From Saccharothrix coeruleofusca (lineage in GTDB: Bacteria; Actinomycetota; Actinomycetes; Mycobacteriales; Pseudonocardiaceae): 50,742 nt of DNA. The stretch covers positions 381,646-432,387 of the forward strand of contig NZ_BMRG01000004.1 in the NCBI RefSeq assembly GCF_014648515.1, written 5' to 3'. Both the position numbers and the translations under genes were made by a program. Of this stretch, positions 1 to 8,238 are shown piece after piece. Under the pieces are notes generated by a model, which saw only the letters and a program-made list of their open reading frames with translations, did not search any database and was not told the DNA's origin. Every line of letters starts with the position of its first letter. The first letter of the stretch is position 1.

Positions 1-2231
1 GGCGGGGCGAGGACGTGGCGCGGGCGGTGCTGGCGGCGCTGGGGCTGCGCGAGGACGGGACGGGTCCGGTGACCGAGCCCGCGCAGCGGGTGGTGGCGGC
101 GCTGTCGCGGGGCTCGGTGCTGCTGGTGCTGGACAACTGCGAGCACGTGGTGGAGTCGGTGGCGGTGCTGGTGGCGCGGCTGCTGGCGGGGTGCGCGCGG
201 GTGCGGGTGCTGGCCACCAGCCGGGAGGCGCTGGGCGTGACCGGCGAGGTGGTGCGGCCGGTGCCGCCGCTGGGGTTGCCCGAGCACGACGGGCGGTGGT
301 CGGACTCCCCCGCCGTGCGGTTGTTCGCCGAGCGGGCCGCGGCGGTGCGGCCGGGGTTCCGGGTGGCCGACGACGTGGCCTCGGTGGTGGCGGTGTGCCG
401 GGCGCTGGAGGGGTTGCCGCTGGCGATCGAGCTGGCGGCGGCGCGGGTGCGGTCGCTGCCGGTGGCCGAGCTCGCGCGTCGGGTGCACGACCGGTTCGGA
501 CTGCTGTCGCGGGGCAGCCGGGGCGCGGCGGCGCGGCACCGGACGCTGCACGCGGTGGTGGAGTGGAGCTGGGAGCTGCTCGACGAGCCGGAGCGGCGGT
601 TGGCGCGGTGGCTGACGGTGTTCCGGGGCGGGGCGACCCCGGCGGCGGTGCGGGCGGTGTGCGGTGCGCAGGCGGAGGAGCTGCTGTCCGCGTTGGCGGA
701 CAAGTCGCTGGTGGAGTTGGCGGGCGACCGGTACCGGATGCTGGAGACGATCCGGGAGTTCTGCGCGCGGGAGCTGGTGGCCTGCGGGGAGTCGCAGCGG
801 GCCGGGCGCGCGCACGCCGAGTACTTCCTGGAGCTCATCGGCCGGTCGGGGCCGCGGTTGCGGCGCGCGGAGCAGGTGGTGCAGCTGGGGCGGCTGGCCG
901 GGGAGCACGAGAACTTCCGGGCGGCGGCGCGGTGGGCCGCGCGGCACGACCCGGTGCTGGCGTTGCGGCTGGTGGCCGAGCTGGGCTGGTACTTCTGGCT
1001 GCGCGGGATGCGGTCGCAGGGTTCGGCGCTGGCCGAGGAGGTGCTGGCGGCGGTGGGGCCGCGCGCGCCGCTGGGGGCGGAGCAGGAGCACCTGCTGTGC
1101 CGGTTGATCGGTGTCTCCGACGGGCGGGCGCGGGTGGAGTTGGCGGGGGTGCCCGAGCGCTGGGGTGCGCCCGATTTCCCCGATCCGCCCCGGTACCCGT
1201 TCCTGACCCTGCTGTGGGGCATGGCGCATGGCGCGCCGCAGCTGGAGGGCGAGGAGCTGGAGGGCTACCGGCGGGCGCTGGTGGGGCAGGACGCGTGGAG
1301 CCGGGCGCTGGTGGAGCTGGGCGCGGGGATGCAGCACCAGTACAACGGGCTGGTGGAGCAGGCGTGGCAGGCGCACCGGCGGGCGCTGGCGGGGTTCCGG
1401 GAGCTGGGTGAGCGGTGGGGCGCGTCGCTGGCGTTGTCGCGGCTGGCGGACCTGGCGGCGGGCCGGGGTGAGCCGCGGCGGGCGGTGGAGCTGGTGGGCC
1501 GGGCGCTGGCGCTGGCCGAGGAGCTGGGGGCCACCGAGGACGTGGCCGCCCTGCTGGGGCAGCGGGCGTGCTGGCTGGAGCGCGTGGGGGCCTGCTCGTC
1601 GGCTCGCCGGGACCTGGAGCGGGCCGCGGAGCTGGCGCGTCGCGCCGGGTCGGTGGAGGCTCTGGCGGCGGCGTGGTTGGGGTTGGCGGAGCTGGCGCGC
1701 AGGCGGGGCCGGTCGCGGGAGGCGCTGCGGTGGTGCCGGGAGGCGCTGCGGGTGTGCCCGTCGGACTGGTTCGGGCCCGCGGAGGTGCGGGCGCAGGCGC
1801 GGGTGTGCCTGGGGCGGCTGGCTGCGGCGCGCGGTGAGGTGGAAGGGGCGCGGCGGGAGTGGGCGGCGGCGCTGGACTCGGCGGTCCGGTGGGGCAACCG
1901 GGTGGTGCTGGCCGGGGTCGCCGAGGCGCGGGCGGCGGCCGAGGCGGGTCCGCCGCCCTCCCCCGACTCCGACATCGACATCGACTCCGACGCCGGCGTC
2001 GAGTCGGAGTCCGGCGTCGAGGAGGGGGTCGTGGCCGGGGGTGACGCGCGGCGGGTCGCGGTGCTGCTGGGCGCGGCGGCCACCCTGCGCGGGGCGGCCG
2101 ATCCGGCCGATCCGGAGGTGCGGTGGGTGCTGCGGTGGGCGCGGCGGCGGCTGGGCGGGGACTTCGAGGCGCTGTTCGCCCAGGGCGCGGGGATGTCGCG
2201 GGAGCAGGTGCTGGCGGTGCTGCGCGCGTGA
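1..2231 (+). CDS. AfsR/LuxR-like STAND ATPase regulator, 5'-truncated by the window
   Basis: The frame is already open at base 1, so the N-terminus (in this family a DNA-binding module and the Walker A loop) lies outside the window. The visible part begins inside the ATPase: Walker B VLLVLDNCEHV near bases 117-149, then LATSREALG, then GLPLAIELAAARV near 412-450, followed by a winged-helix region. The second half is helical and Arg/Ala/Leu-rich, resembling the TPR-type repeats of SARP/AfsR-like regulators. Near bases 1963-2030 there is an acidic low-complexity linker of alternating Asp/Ser/Glu (DSDIDIDSD). Expected role: cytoplasmic, nucleotide-dependent transcriptional regulation. The target is not visible here. 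Family call is firm; subtype is not. Confidence 0.8.
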   Translation, partial: RGEDVARAVLAALGLREDGTGPVTEPAQRVVAALSRGSVLLVLDNCEHVVESVAVLVARLLAGCARVRVLATSREALGVTGEVVRPVPPLGLPEHDGRWSDSPAVRLFAERAAAVRPGFRVADDVASVVAVCRALEGLPLAIELAAARVRSLPVAELARRVHDRFGLLSRGSRGAAARHRTLHAVVEWSWELLDEPERRLARWLTVFRGGATPAAVRAVCGAQAEELLSALADKSLVELAGDRYRMLETIREFCARELVACGESQRAGRAHAEYFLELIGRSGPRLRRAEQVVQLGRLAGEHENFRAAARWAARHDPVLALRLVAELGWYFWLRGMRSQGSALAEEVLAAVGPRAPLGAEQEHLLCRLIGVSDGRARVELAGVPERWGAPDFPDPPRYPFLTLLWGMAHGAPQLEGEELEGYRRALVGQDAWSRALVELGAGMQHQYNGLVEQAWQAHRRALAGFRELGERWGASLALSRLADLAAGRGEPRRAVELVGRALALAEELGATEDVAALLGQRACWLERVGACSSARRDLERAAELARRAGSVEALAAAWLGLAELARRRGRSREALRWCREALRVCPSDWFGPAEVRAQARVCLGRLAAARGEVEGARREWAAALDSAVRWGNRVVLAGVAEARAAAEAGPPPSPDSDIDIDSDAGVESESGVEEGVVAGGDARRVAVLLGAAATLRGAADPADPEVRWVLRWARRRLGGDFEALFAQGAGMSREQVLAVLRA

Positions 2232-2246
2232 GCGGTGCGCGGCCCC

Positions 2247-2252
2247 TACGCT
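2247..2252 (+). promoter_or_regulatory. Candidate -10 of a leaderless promoter (PPOX gene)
   Basis: TACGCT lies 7 nt before the ATG at 2260. This spacing would place transcription start at or next to the start codon. Confidence 0.4.
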
Positions 2253-2259
2253 GGGGATC

Positions 2260-2721
2260 ATGCCGAGGATCGCCACCAACACCACCGTCGACCGCGCCGG
2301 GCTGGTCGAGTTCCTGCGGCCCCGCCACCGGGCGCTGCTGATCACCACCCGCGCCGACGGCCGCCCGCAGGTCTCCCCGGTTACCTGCGGGATCGACGAC
2401 GAGGGCCGGGTGGTGATCTCGACCTACCCGCGGCGCGCCAAGGTCCGCAACGCGCGCCGCGACGAGCGGGTGAGCCTGTGCGTGCTCTCCGACGACTGGG
2501 ACGGTCCCTGGGTGCAGCTCGACGGCCGCGCCGAGGTGCTCGACCTGCCCGAGGCGCTGGAGCCACTGGTGGACTACTACCGCTGCATCGCGGGCGAGCA
2601 CCCCGACTGGGACGACTACCGCGCGGCGATGCGACGGCAGGGCAAGTCGCTGATCCGGGTGACGATCGACCGGTGGGGGCCGATCGCCACCGGCGGTTTC
2701 CCGCCCGAGCTGGCCGACTGA
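2260..2721 (+). CDS. PPOX-class (split-barrel) F420/FMN-dependent oxidoreductase
   Basis: A 153-aa single-domain protein of the pyridoxamine-5'-phosphate-oxidase-like split-barrel fold. Visible family features are the N-terminal RHRALLITTRADGRPQVSPVT strand pair, the ISTYPRRAKVRNARRDERVSL segment typical of actinobacterial F420-dependent members, and a C-terminal RVTIDRWGP strand that usually lines the cofactor site. Length is normal for the family. The ATG was chosen because a -10-like TACGCT lies just upstream and the longer open frame runs back through the preceding gene. It probably reduces a small molecule with F420H2 or FMN; the substrate is unknown. It converges on the VOC gene 14 nt downstream. 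Confidence 0.85.
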   Translation: MPRIATNTTVDRAGLVEFLRPRHRALLITTRADGRPQVSPVTCGIDDEGRVVISTYPRRAKVRNARRDERVSLCVLSDDWDGPWVQLDGRAEVLDLPEALEPLVDYYRCIAGEHPDWDDYRAAMRRQGKSLIRVTIDRWGPIATGGFPPELAD

Positions 2722-2734
2722 GGCCCGACCGGGA

Positions 2735-3430
2735 TCAGGAACCGGCCAGGGCACCGCCCCAGGCGGGCGGGTCCTGCAGCAGCGCGCACACCGCGCCCGC
2801 CGGATCGGCCACGGCCGCGACCAGGCCGGTGGGCACCTGCCGGGCGGGCGCCACCACCGTGGCCCCCAGCCGCCCCGCCGCCGTCAACGCCCCGGCCAGG
2901 TCGGGCACGGCGAAGTAGCACAGCCACCCCGGCGGAAGCTCCCCGGTACCCCGCAGCCGCCCGGCCACCGGCCTGCTCCCGCCCTCGGCCGGGCCCCCGG
3001 CGGCGTCACCGCCCGCGACGTCGAGCAGGGTGAACCCCTCCCCCGGCGTCCGCGCCGCCCAGCCCAGCTCACCGGTCCAGTACTCGTCGGGATCGGCCGG
3101 GTCGACCAGCTCCACCCAGCAGGGCTCCCCCTGCCGGGGAGGCGGCGCCCACGGGCCGTGCAGGGCGCGCCCGGTATCGACCAGGGCACCGGCGCGCAGC
3201 TCACGGGCGGGGGAACCGGTGAACACCACCTGCCAGCCCTCCCGTCCCGGCCGCACGCGGGCGGCCAGGCGGTCACCCACCCACCCGGTGAACGTCCCGT
3301 CCGGCTCGGCGATCACCGCCCAGCCCAGCCACCGGGCGTAGAAGTCGGCGATCTGCTCGGGCTCGGCGGTGCCGCGCTCGAGGCGGCGCAGCCCCCGCGC
3401 GGCGGGCACGGGTGTGGCGGGTGTGGACAC
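2735..3430 (-). CDS. VOC family (glyoxalase-like) two-domain protein
   Basis: A 231-aa protein with two repeats of the vicinal-oxygen-chelate fold: an N-terminal half around EPEQIADFYARWLGWAV and a C-terminal half around YFAVPDLAGALTAAGRLGATVV with DPAGAVCALLQ at the end. Proteins like this (CFP32-like) are common in actinomycetes, where their substrates are mostly unknown. The GTG at 3430 was chosen because homology-like sequence begins right after it (STPATPVPAARG); the frame stays open upstream without recognisable domains. The classical His/Glu metal ligands are not obvious, so a binding role is as likely as an enzymatic one. Confidence 0.75.
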   Translation of the reverse strand: MSTPATPVPAARGLRRLERGTAEPEQIADFYARWLGWAVIAEPDGTFTGWVGDRLAARVRPGREGWQVVFTGSPARELRAGALVDTGRALHGPWAPPPRQGEPCWVELVDPADPDEYWTGELGWAARTPGEGFTLLDVAGGDAAGGPAEGGSRPVAGRLRGTGELPPGWLCYFAVPDLAGALTAAGRLGATVVAPARQVPTGLVAAVADPAGAVCALLQDPPAWGGALAGS

Positions 3431-3563
3431 GAGGGTTTCCCATCCGGCGGTGATCAGGAAGAACGCGCCCCATCCTGCGCAGCGCACAACCCCTGCGACA
3501 ATGCTCCATTCGGGTGTACGGGATGGGCCGATCGGAGTCCGTGCGCCGGAGTGGCCCTGCCGG

Positions 3564-3947
3564 TCAGCGCAGCCGCTCCAACCCGCGCGCGGTGGCGGCC
3601 AGCTCACGGGCCAACCGGCCCAGCTCCGGGGCGTCCGCGCCGTCGTCCGCGGCGGTGGCCACGTCCTCGGCGGCGCAGCGCAGCTGGAACAACCGGTCCT
3701 GCAGGTCGGCCAGCTCGGCGGCGGAGAGCACCACCGCGTCCTCGGGCAGACCACCGCGCTGCACCGCGGCACGCCGCTCGTAGGCGCGCTGCCTGCACGG
3801 CTGGGCGCAGTAGCGACGAGGACGACCGATCCGGCCGGAGTCGGGCAGCCTGCGCCCGCACCAGGCGCAGTGCCTGGCCTCCTCCCGCCGCCCCGACGCA
3901 CCCGCCGCGACGTGCCCACCCGCCGCCGCTCCGGTCAGAAGCTCCAT
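3564..3947 (-). CDS. Small zinc-finger protein, unknown function
   Basis: About 127 aa. Near residues 25-55 there is a Cys cluster, CAWCGRRLPDSGRIGRPRRYC followed by AQPCRQRAYERR, which looks like an FCS/MYM-type zinc ribbon with a basic tail and suggests nucleic-acid or protein binding. The rest is predicted helical and Ala/Leu-rich (AELADLQDRLFQLRCAAEDV), possibly a coiled coil. An upstream in-frame start at 3974 is also possible. It is divergent from the GDPD gene. Similar short proteins are widespread as actinobacterial hypotheticals; I cannot name a function. Confidence 0.65.
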   Translation of the reverse strand: MELLTGAAAGGHVAAGASGRREEARHCAWCGRRLPDSGRIGRPRRYCAQPCRQRAYERRAAVQRGGLPEDAVVLSAAELADLQDRLFQLRCAAEDVATAADDGADAPELGRLARELAATARGLERLR

Positions 3948-4014
3948 GGGCGGCGACGGTATCCGGCTACCCATCGGTCACCACGACGCCACGCCGCCGG
4001 GGCACACTACGGCC

Positions 4015-4794
4015 GTGACCCACCCCTACCTGTCCGGCCCGCACCCCAGGGCCTTCGCCCACCGCGGCTGGCACCTCGACGACCTGGCCGAGATGGAGAA
4101 CTCGCTGTCGGCGTTCCGCCGCGCGGTCGCCGAGGGCTTCCGCTACCTGGAGACCGACGTGCACGCCACCTCCGACGGGGTCGTGGTGGTCCACCACGAC
4201 GACGTGCTCGACCGCACCACCGACGGCACCGGCCCGGTGGCCGCGCAACCCTGGTCGGCGGTGCGGCGGGCCCGCGTGGGCGGGCGCGAGCCGGTGGCGC
4301 GGCTGGAGGACCTGCTGGAGGAGCTGCCCGACGCGCTGGTCAACATCGACGTCAAGGCCGACTCGGCGGTGGTGCCGGTGCTGGAGGTGCTGCGCCGCAC
4401 CCGCGCGCTGACACGGGTGTGCCTGGCCTCGTTCTCCGAGCGGCGCCTGGCGCGGCTGCGCGCGCTGGCAGGCCCCGACCTGCTGACCTCGATGGGACCG
4501 CGCTCGGTGGGCGCGCTGTGGGCCGCGGGCAGGCTGCCCCGACTGCCCGTGCGGCTGCCGGTGCGCGGCGCGCTGGCCCAGGTGCCGGTGCGGCAGGGCG
4601 CGCTGACCGTGGTCGACCGGCGGTTCGTGCGCGCCGCGCACCGGCGCGGCCTGGAGGTGCACGTCTGGACCGTCGACGCCGAGGACCGGATGCGCGCCCT
4701 GCTGGAACTGGGCGTCGACGGACTGGTCACCGACCGCCCCGACACGCTGCGCCACGTGCTGCGCACCCGCGACGCCTGGTCGCCCGGCAGGTGA
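4015..4794 (+). CDS. Glycerophosphodiester phosphodiesterase (GDPD/UgpQ family)
   Basis: A 259-aa TIM-barrel GDPD expected to hydrolyse glycerophosphodiesters to glycerol-3-phosphate and an alcohol. Catalytic and metal motifs are visible: AHRGWH (first His and Arg), ENSLSAF, ETDVHATSDG (Glu/Asp metal ligands), HHDDVLDRTTDG (second catalytic His region) and the late VWTVD and GVDGLVTDRPD strands. There is no signal peptide, so it is probably cytoplasmic. The GTG at 4015 gives the canonical N-terminus; CACACT ends 6 nt before it, a leaderless-type arrangement seen again upstream of the NUDIX gene. The longer ATG at 3946 would overlap the divergent gene. Confidence 0.92.
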   Translation: MTHPYLSGPHPRAFAHRGWHLDDLAEMENSLSAFRRAVAEGFRYLETDVHATSDGVVVVHHDDVLDRTTDGTGPVAAQPWSAVRRARVGGREPVARLEDLLEELPDALVNIDVKADSAVVPVLEVLRRTRALTRVCLASFSERRLARLRALAGPDLLTSMGPRSVGALWAAGRLPRLPVRLPVRGALAQVPVRQGALTVVDRRFVRAAHRRGLEVHVWTVDAEDRMRALLELGVDGLVTDRPDTLRHVLRTRDAWSPGR

Positions 4795-4856
4795 ACGCAG
4801 AGCAACAGCTTGGCAGTGATGCCACCCGGACGGAGGACGGATCGATACCGCCCGGA

Positions 4857-4862
4857 TACAGT
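4857..4862 (+). promoter_or_regulatory. Candidate -10 of a leaderless promoter (MFS gene)
   Basis: TACAGT is separated by 8 nt from the ATG at 4871, and no Shine-Dalgarno sequence lies between them. Confidence 0.4.
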
Positions 4863-4870
4863 CCGCCCCC

Positions 4871-6268
4871 ATGAGCGTGGCCGACAGCACAGCCCCCACC
4901 GCCGAACGACGCCGCGAACAGCGGGGCTGGACCTGGTACGACTGGGCGAACTCGGTGTTCCCCACCTCCGTGATCACGGTGTTCCTCTCCGGTTACCTCA
5001 CCGCCGTGGCCAAGGAGTCCGCCCGCCAGGACACCGCCCGCAACGGCCCCGCCGCCTGCGCCGAGAGCGCCCTGCGCGACTGCGACATCTCCGCCTTCGG
5101 CCTGCACTTCCCCGCCGGATCGCTGTGGGGCTACCTGCTGTCCATCGCCACCGTGGTGCAGGTGCTGGTGCTGCCGGTCATGGGCGCCATCGCCGACCGC
5201 ACCCAGAACAAGCGGCGCATGCTGGGCGGGCTGGCCTTCACCGGCTCCGCCGCCACCGCCGCGCTGGCCCTGGTCGGCGGCGCGGACTGGGGCCTGGGCG
5301 TGGCGCTGTTCATCCTGGGCAACATCTGCTACGGCGCCTCGGTGGTGGTCTACTACGCCTTCCTGCCCGAGATCGCGGGCCCCGACGAGCGCGACGCGGT
5401 CTCCTCGCGCGGCTGGGCCTTCGGCTACCTGGGCGGCGGGCTGGCGCTGGCGGTGCAGCTGGCGCTGTTCATCGGCCACGACGCGATCGGGCTGTCCGAG
5501 TCCGCCGCGGTGCGCGTCGGGTTCGTCTTCTCCGGCCTGTGGTGGGCCGGGTTCACCCTGATCCCGCTGGCCCGCCTCAAGCGCCACCAGGCCCCGCACG
5601 GCACCGAGACCGGCGCCTCGGTGCTCACCGCCGGGTTCGCCGAGCTGCGCTCCACCGCCCGCCAGGCCCGGATGTTCCCGCTGACCCTGGCCTTCCTGGG
5701 CACCTACCTGATCTACACCGACGGCATCGCCACGGTCGCCAACGTCTCCGCCCAGTACGGCCGCGACGAGCTCAGGCTCGACGAGACCGTGCTCATCACC
5801 ACCATCCTCATCGTGCAGTTCGTGGCGTTCCTGGGCGGGGTGCTGCACGGCCTGGCCGCCCGCCGCTGGGGCGCCAAGCGCACCATCATGGTCAGCCTGC
5901 TGGTGTGGATCGCCGTGGTCGGCGCGGCCTTCTTCGTCCAGGCCGGGCAGCAGGGCCAGTTCTACGCGCTGGCCGCGGGCATCGGCCTGGTGCTGGGCGG
6001 GACCAACGCGCTGTCGCGGTCGCTGTTCAGCCAGATGATCCCGCCCGGCCGGGAAGCCCAGTACTTCTCCCTCTACGAGGTCGGCGAGCGCTCCACCTCC
6101 TGGCTGGGACCGCTGGTGTTCGCGGGCGTGGGCCAGGCCACCGGCTCGTTCCGGCTGGCCATCATCTCCCTGGTGGTGTTCTTCGTCGTCGGGTTGACGC
6201 TGATGGCGTTCGTGCCGGTGCGGCGCGCCATCAGCGCCGCGGGCAACCCGGTGCCCGCCAAGGTCTGA
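4871..6268 (+). CDS. UMF1/Atg22-type MFS transporter
   Basis: A 465-aa integral membrane protein with about 12 hydrophobic segments. The N-terminal WTWYDWANSVFPTSVITVFLSGYL stretch is the hallmark of the UMF1 (Atg22-like) branch of the major facilitator superfamily, and the cytoplasmic loop GAIADRTQNKRRM is the usual MFS loop 2-3 motif. A central hydrophilic loop with HQAPHGTETG separates the two halves. Substrates are poorly defined; amino-acid or small-solute efflux has been proposed for relatives. Its 3' end overlaps the convergent membrane-protein gene by 38 bp. Confidence 0.9.
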   Translation: MSVADSTAPTAERRREQRGWTWYDWANSVFPTSVITVFLSGYLTAVAKESARQDTARNGPAACAESALRDCDISAFGLHFPAGSLWGYLLSIATVVQVLVLPVMGAIADRTQNKRRMLGGLAFTGSAATAALALVGGADWGLGVALFILGNICYGASVVVYYAFLPEIAGPDERDAVSSRGWAFGYLGGGLALAVQLALFIGHDAIGLSESAAVRVGFVFSGLWWAGFTLIPLARLKRHQAPHGTETGASVLTAGFAELRSTARQARMFPLTLAFLGTYLIYTDGIATVANVSAQYGRDELRLDETVLITTILIVQFVAFLGGVLHGLAARRWGAKRTIMVSLLVWIAVVGAAFFVQAGQQGQFYALAAGIGLVLGGTNALSRSLFSQMIPPGREAQYFSLYEVGERSTSWLGPLVFAGVGQATGSFRLAIISLVVFFVVGLTLMAFVPVRRAISAAGNPVPAKV

Positions 6269-6989
6269 ACACCGCCACCACCGCGGCGGTGACCAGCCAC
6301 GCGGAGAAGTAGACCAGCGTGGGCGTCACCGCCGCCCACACCACCGACACCACCACGCCGAGCGCGGCGGCCCACCACCACCGGGCCGCCGCCACTGGCG
6401 GGGCCTCCCGGTGGAAACCCAGCAGCACCGCCGCCGCAGTCACCACCAGCGCGGTGTTGGTCACCAGCGACCACCAACCCGCCGCGCCCGGTCCGCTCAC
6501 CACCACCAGCGCCGCGGCGACCACCGCCACCACCCCGACCGCGGCCCGCGCCACCCCCCGCCGCCCGGCCAACAGCGCCGCGAAGGCCACCACCAGCAGC
6601 AGGTCGAACACCGAGGGCCGCACCGGGCCGAAGCGCACCGCGAACGCCACCGACTCCGCGGCCAGCAGCACGTGCCCCAGCAGACCCGCCAGCGCCACCC
6701 CGCGCACCACCCGCCCGGCGGGCCTGCCCGAGGCCAGGCGCACCCGCACCGCCAGCGCCGCGGTCGCCGCCGCCTCCCCCCACCCCGGCCAGCCGTGCTC
6801 GTGGTCCAACTCGTCCACCCGGTCGGCGAGGAAGACCTCGACCATCTCCTCCTCGCGGCCGTCGCGGTACCAGGCGGGCAGCACCCGCAGCAGTGCCCGG
6901 TACCGGCGCTCCAGGTTCGACCCGCCTGTGCTCGACCCGCCGGGGTCCACCCCGTCCGCCGCGGTCCCGTCCGGCATCGGCGCGCTCAC
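6231..6989 (-). CDS. PadR-associated polytopic membrane protein
   Basis: A 252-aa protein whose N-terminal cytoplasmic part contains RRYRALLRVLPAWYRDGREEEMVEVFLADR. That motif is characteristic of the membrane proteins that follow PadR genes in actinomycetes. About six hydrophobic segments follow. The start overlaps the padR-like stop by 4 bp, so the two are translationally coupled and probably co-regulated by the PadR protein. The function of these proteins is not established. The 3' end overlaps the convergent MFS gene. Confidence 0.75.
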   Translation of the reverse strand: MSAPMPDGTAADGVDPGGSSTGGSNLERRYRALLRVLPAWYRDGREEEMVEVFLADRVDELDHEHGWPGWGEAAATAALAVRVRLASGRPAGRVVRGVALAGLLGHVLLAAESVAFAVRFGPVRPSVFDLLLVVAFAALLAGRRGVARAAVGVVAVVAAALVVVSGPGAAGWWSLVTNTALVVTAAAVLLGFHREAPPVAAARWWWAAALGVVVSVVWAAVTPTLVYFSAWLVTAAVVAVFRPWRAPGCPRR

Positions 6990-7315
6990 CGCGCCTCCCT
7001 GGCCCGCAGCACCGCCGAGGCCGCCCGCACGTGGGCCGACAACCGCGCCACCTCCGCCGACAGCGCCCGCACCCCGGCGTCGGTGAGCCGGTAGTAGCGG
7101 CGCAGCCGCCCCTGGTGCACCTCCTCGCGGTCCCGCTCGGCCAACCCGTCGGCGACCAACCGGTCCAGCACCCCGTACAGGGTGCCCACCCGCAACCGCG
7201 TGCGCCCCTGCGACAGCGACTCCACCGCCTGCACGATCGCGTACCCGTGCAGGGGCTGCTCCGCCAGCGCGGTCAGCACCAGGAACGCCTGCTCCGACAA
7301 CCCCCTACCACTCAT
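6986..7315 (-). CDS. PadR family transcriptional regulator
   Basis: A 109-aa winged-helix repressor of the short PadR subfamily: LSEQAFLVLTALAEQPLHGYAIVQAVESLS (helices 1-2), GTLYGVLDRLVADGLAERD (recognition helix and wing), GRLRRYYRLTDAG (wing), then a C-terminal dimerisation helix. The ATG at 7315 gives the normal length. It heads a two-gene operon with the downstream membrane protein, and an ATATC-N9-GATAT dyad lies 11-29 bp upstream of the start, so autorepression is likely. Confidence 0.9.
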   Translation of the reverse strand: MSGRGLSEQAFLVLTALAEQPLHGYAIVQAVESLSQGRTRLRVGTLYGVLDRLVADGLAERDREEVHQGRLRRYYRLTDAGVRALSAEVARLSAHVRAASAVLRAREAR

Positions 7316-7325
7316 GTCCCATGTT

Positions 7326-7344
7326 ATATCGGAAAGCATGATAT
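7326..7344 (-). promoter_or_regulatory. Probable PadR operator
   Basis: A perfect dyad ATATC (7326-7330), 9-bp spacer, GATAT (7340-7344), AT-rich in a GC-rich background, immediately ahead of the PadR start. PadR operators are typically short AT-rich dyads near the promoter. Confidence 0.55.
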
Positions 7345-7423
7345 TCGGTCCAGCCTGGGGTTCTTCTTCGAGGCGGGTTGTCCGGCCTGCTCTGCGTGCT
7401 TTGATGCCACCGTTGAGGTGAAT

Positions 7424-7439
7424 ATTTGATCCACACTGA
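7424..7439 (+). repeat. AT-rich dispersed motif, copy A
   Basis: ATTTGATCCACACTGA. It matches copies at 11368, 37070 and 44570 (consensus about YTTTAKTCMACACTGA, this copy diverging at two positions). It lies between the divergent PadR and thymidine kinase genes. Confidence 0.5.
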
Positions 7440-7483
7440 GAGCATCGACAACACCGAGGTGTGGCGGTGATCGGCCACGGCGC

Positions 7484-7489
7484 TAAGGT
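7484..7489 (+). promoter_or_regulatory. Candidate -10 of a leaderless promoter (tdk)
   Basis: TAAGGT lies 8 nt before the GTG at 7498, with no ribosome binding site between. Confidence 0.4.
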
Positions 7490-7497
7490 GGCCCGCC

Positions 7498-8211
7498 GTG
7501 GAACCCTCGAACCCCGCCCTCGACCCGACCGACGCGCTGTCCTCGGTGCCCACCGCCGGGGCACGCCGCGCCGCGGCGGTGGGCAGCCTGAGGTTCTTCT
7601 TCGGGCCCATGGACTGCGGCAAGTCAACACTGGCCCTGCAGATCGACCACAACCAGGCCCGCCAGGGCCGCAGCGGCCTGCTGCTGGTGCGCCACGACCG
7701 CTCGGGCACCCCCACCATCTCCAGCCGCATGGGCCTGGCCCGCCGCGCCCTGGAGGTGCAGGAGGGGATGGACCTGTGCGCGCTGGTGCGCGAGCACTGG
7801 GCGCGCGGCGCGCGGGTGGACTACCTGATCGTCGACGAGGCCCAGTTCCTGTCCGCCGAGCAGGTCGACCAGCTGGCCGAGCTGGCCGACGAGGCCCGGC
7901 TCGACGTCTACTGCTTCGGCCTGGCCACCGACTTCCGCAGCACCCTGTTCCCCGGTTCGCAGCGGCTGTTCGAACTGGCCGACGAGCTCAACGCCATCCA
8001 GGTCGAGGTGCTGTGCTGGTGCGGCCTGTCCGGCCGCTTCAACGCCCGCGTGCACGACGGCGAGGTGGTCCGCGCGGGCAGCACCGTGCTGGTCGCCGAC
8101 ACCGCGCCGGTGGCCGACGAGGTCCGCTACCAGGTGCTGTGCCGCAAGCACTACCGCACCGGCGACCTGGGACCCGCGGCCGTGCGCGGGGAGCAGCTCA
8201 GCCTGACCTGA
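7498..8211 (+). CDS. tdk: Thymidine kinase
   Basis: A 237-aa type II thymidine kinase that phosphorylates deoxythymidine for pyrimidine salvage in the cytoplasm. Visible motifs: P-loop GPMDCGKST (residues 36-44), VDEAQF containing the Walker B Asp and catalytic Glu, the FGLATDF lasso-side strand, and the zinc site CWC... CRKH near the C-terminus. The Cys in the P-loop replaces the more usual Ser of GPMFSGKS. An N-terminal extension of about 30 residues precedes the usual start; the GTG is kept because the region just upstream looks like promoter. The NUDIX gene follows 27 bp later and may be co-transcribed, which suits nucleotide housekeeping. Confidence 0.93.
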   Translation: MEPSNPALDPTDALSSVPTAGARRAAAVGSLRFFFGPMDCGKSTLALQIDHNQARQGRSGLLLVRHDRSGTPTISSRMGLARRALEVQEGMDLCALVREHWARGARVDYLIVDEAQFLSAEQVDQLAELADEARLDVYCFGLATDFRSTLFPGSQRLFELADELNAIQVEVLCWCGLSGRFNARVHDGEVVRAGSTVLVADTAPVADEVRYQVLCRKHYRTGDLGPAAVRGEQLSLT

Positions 8212-8238
8212 TCGCCGGCAACCCCGCACACTGGAGCG

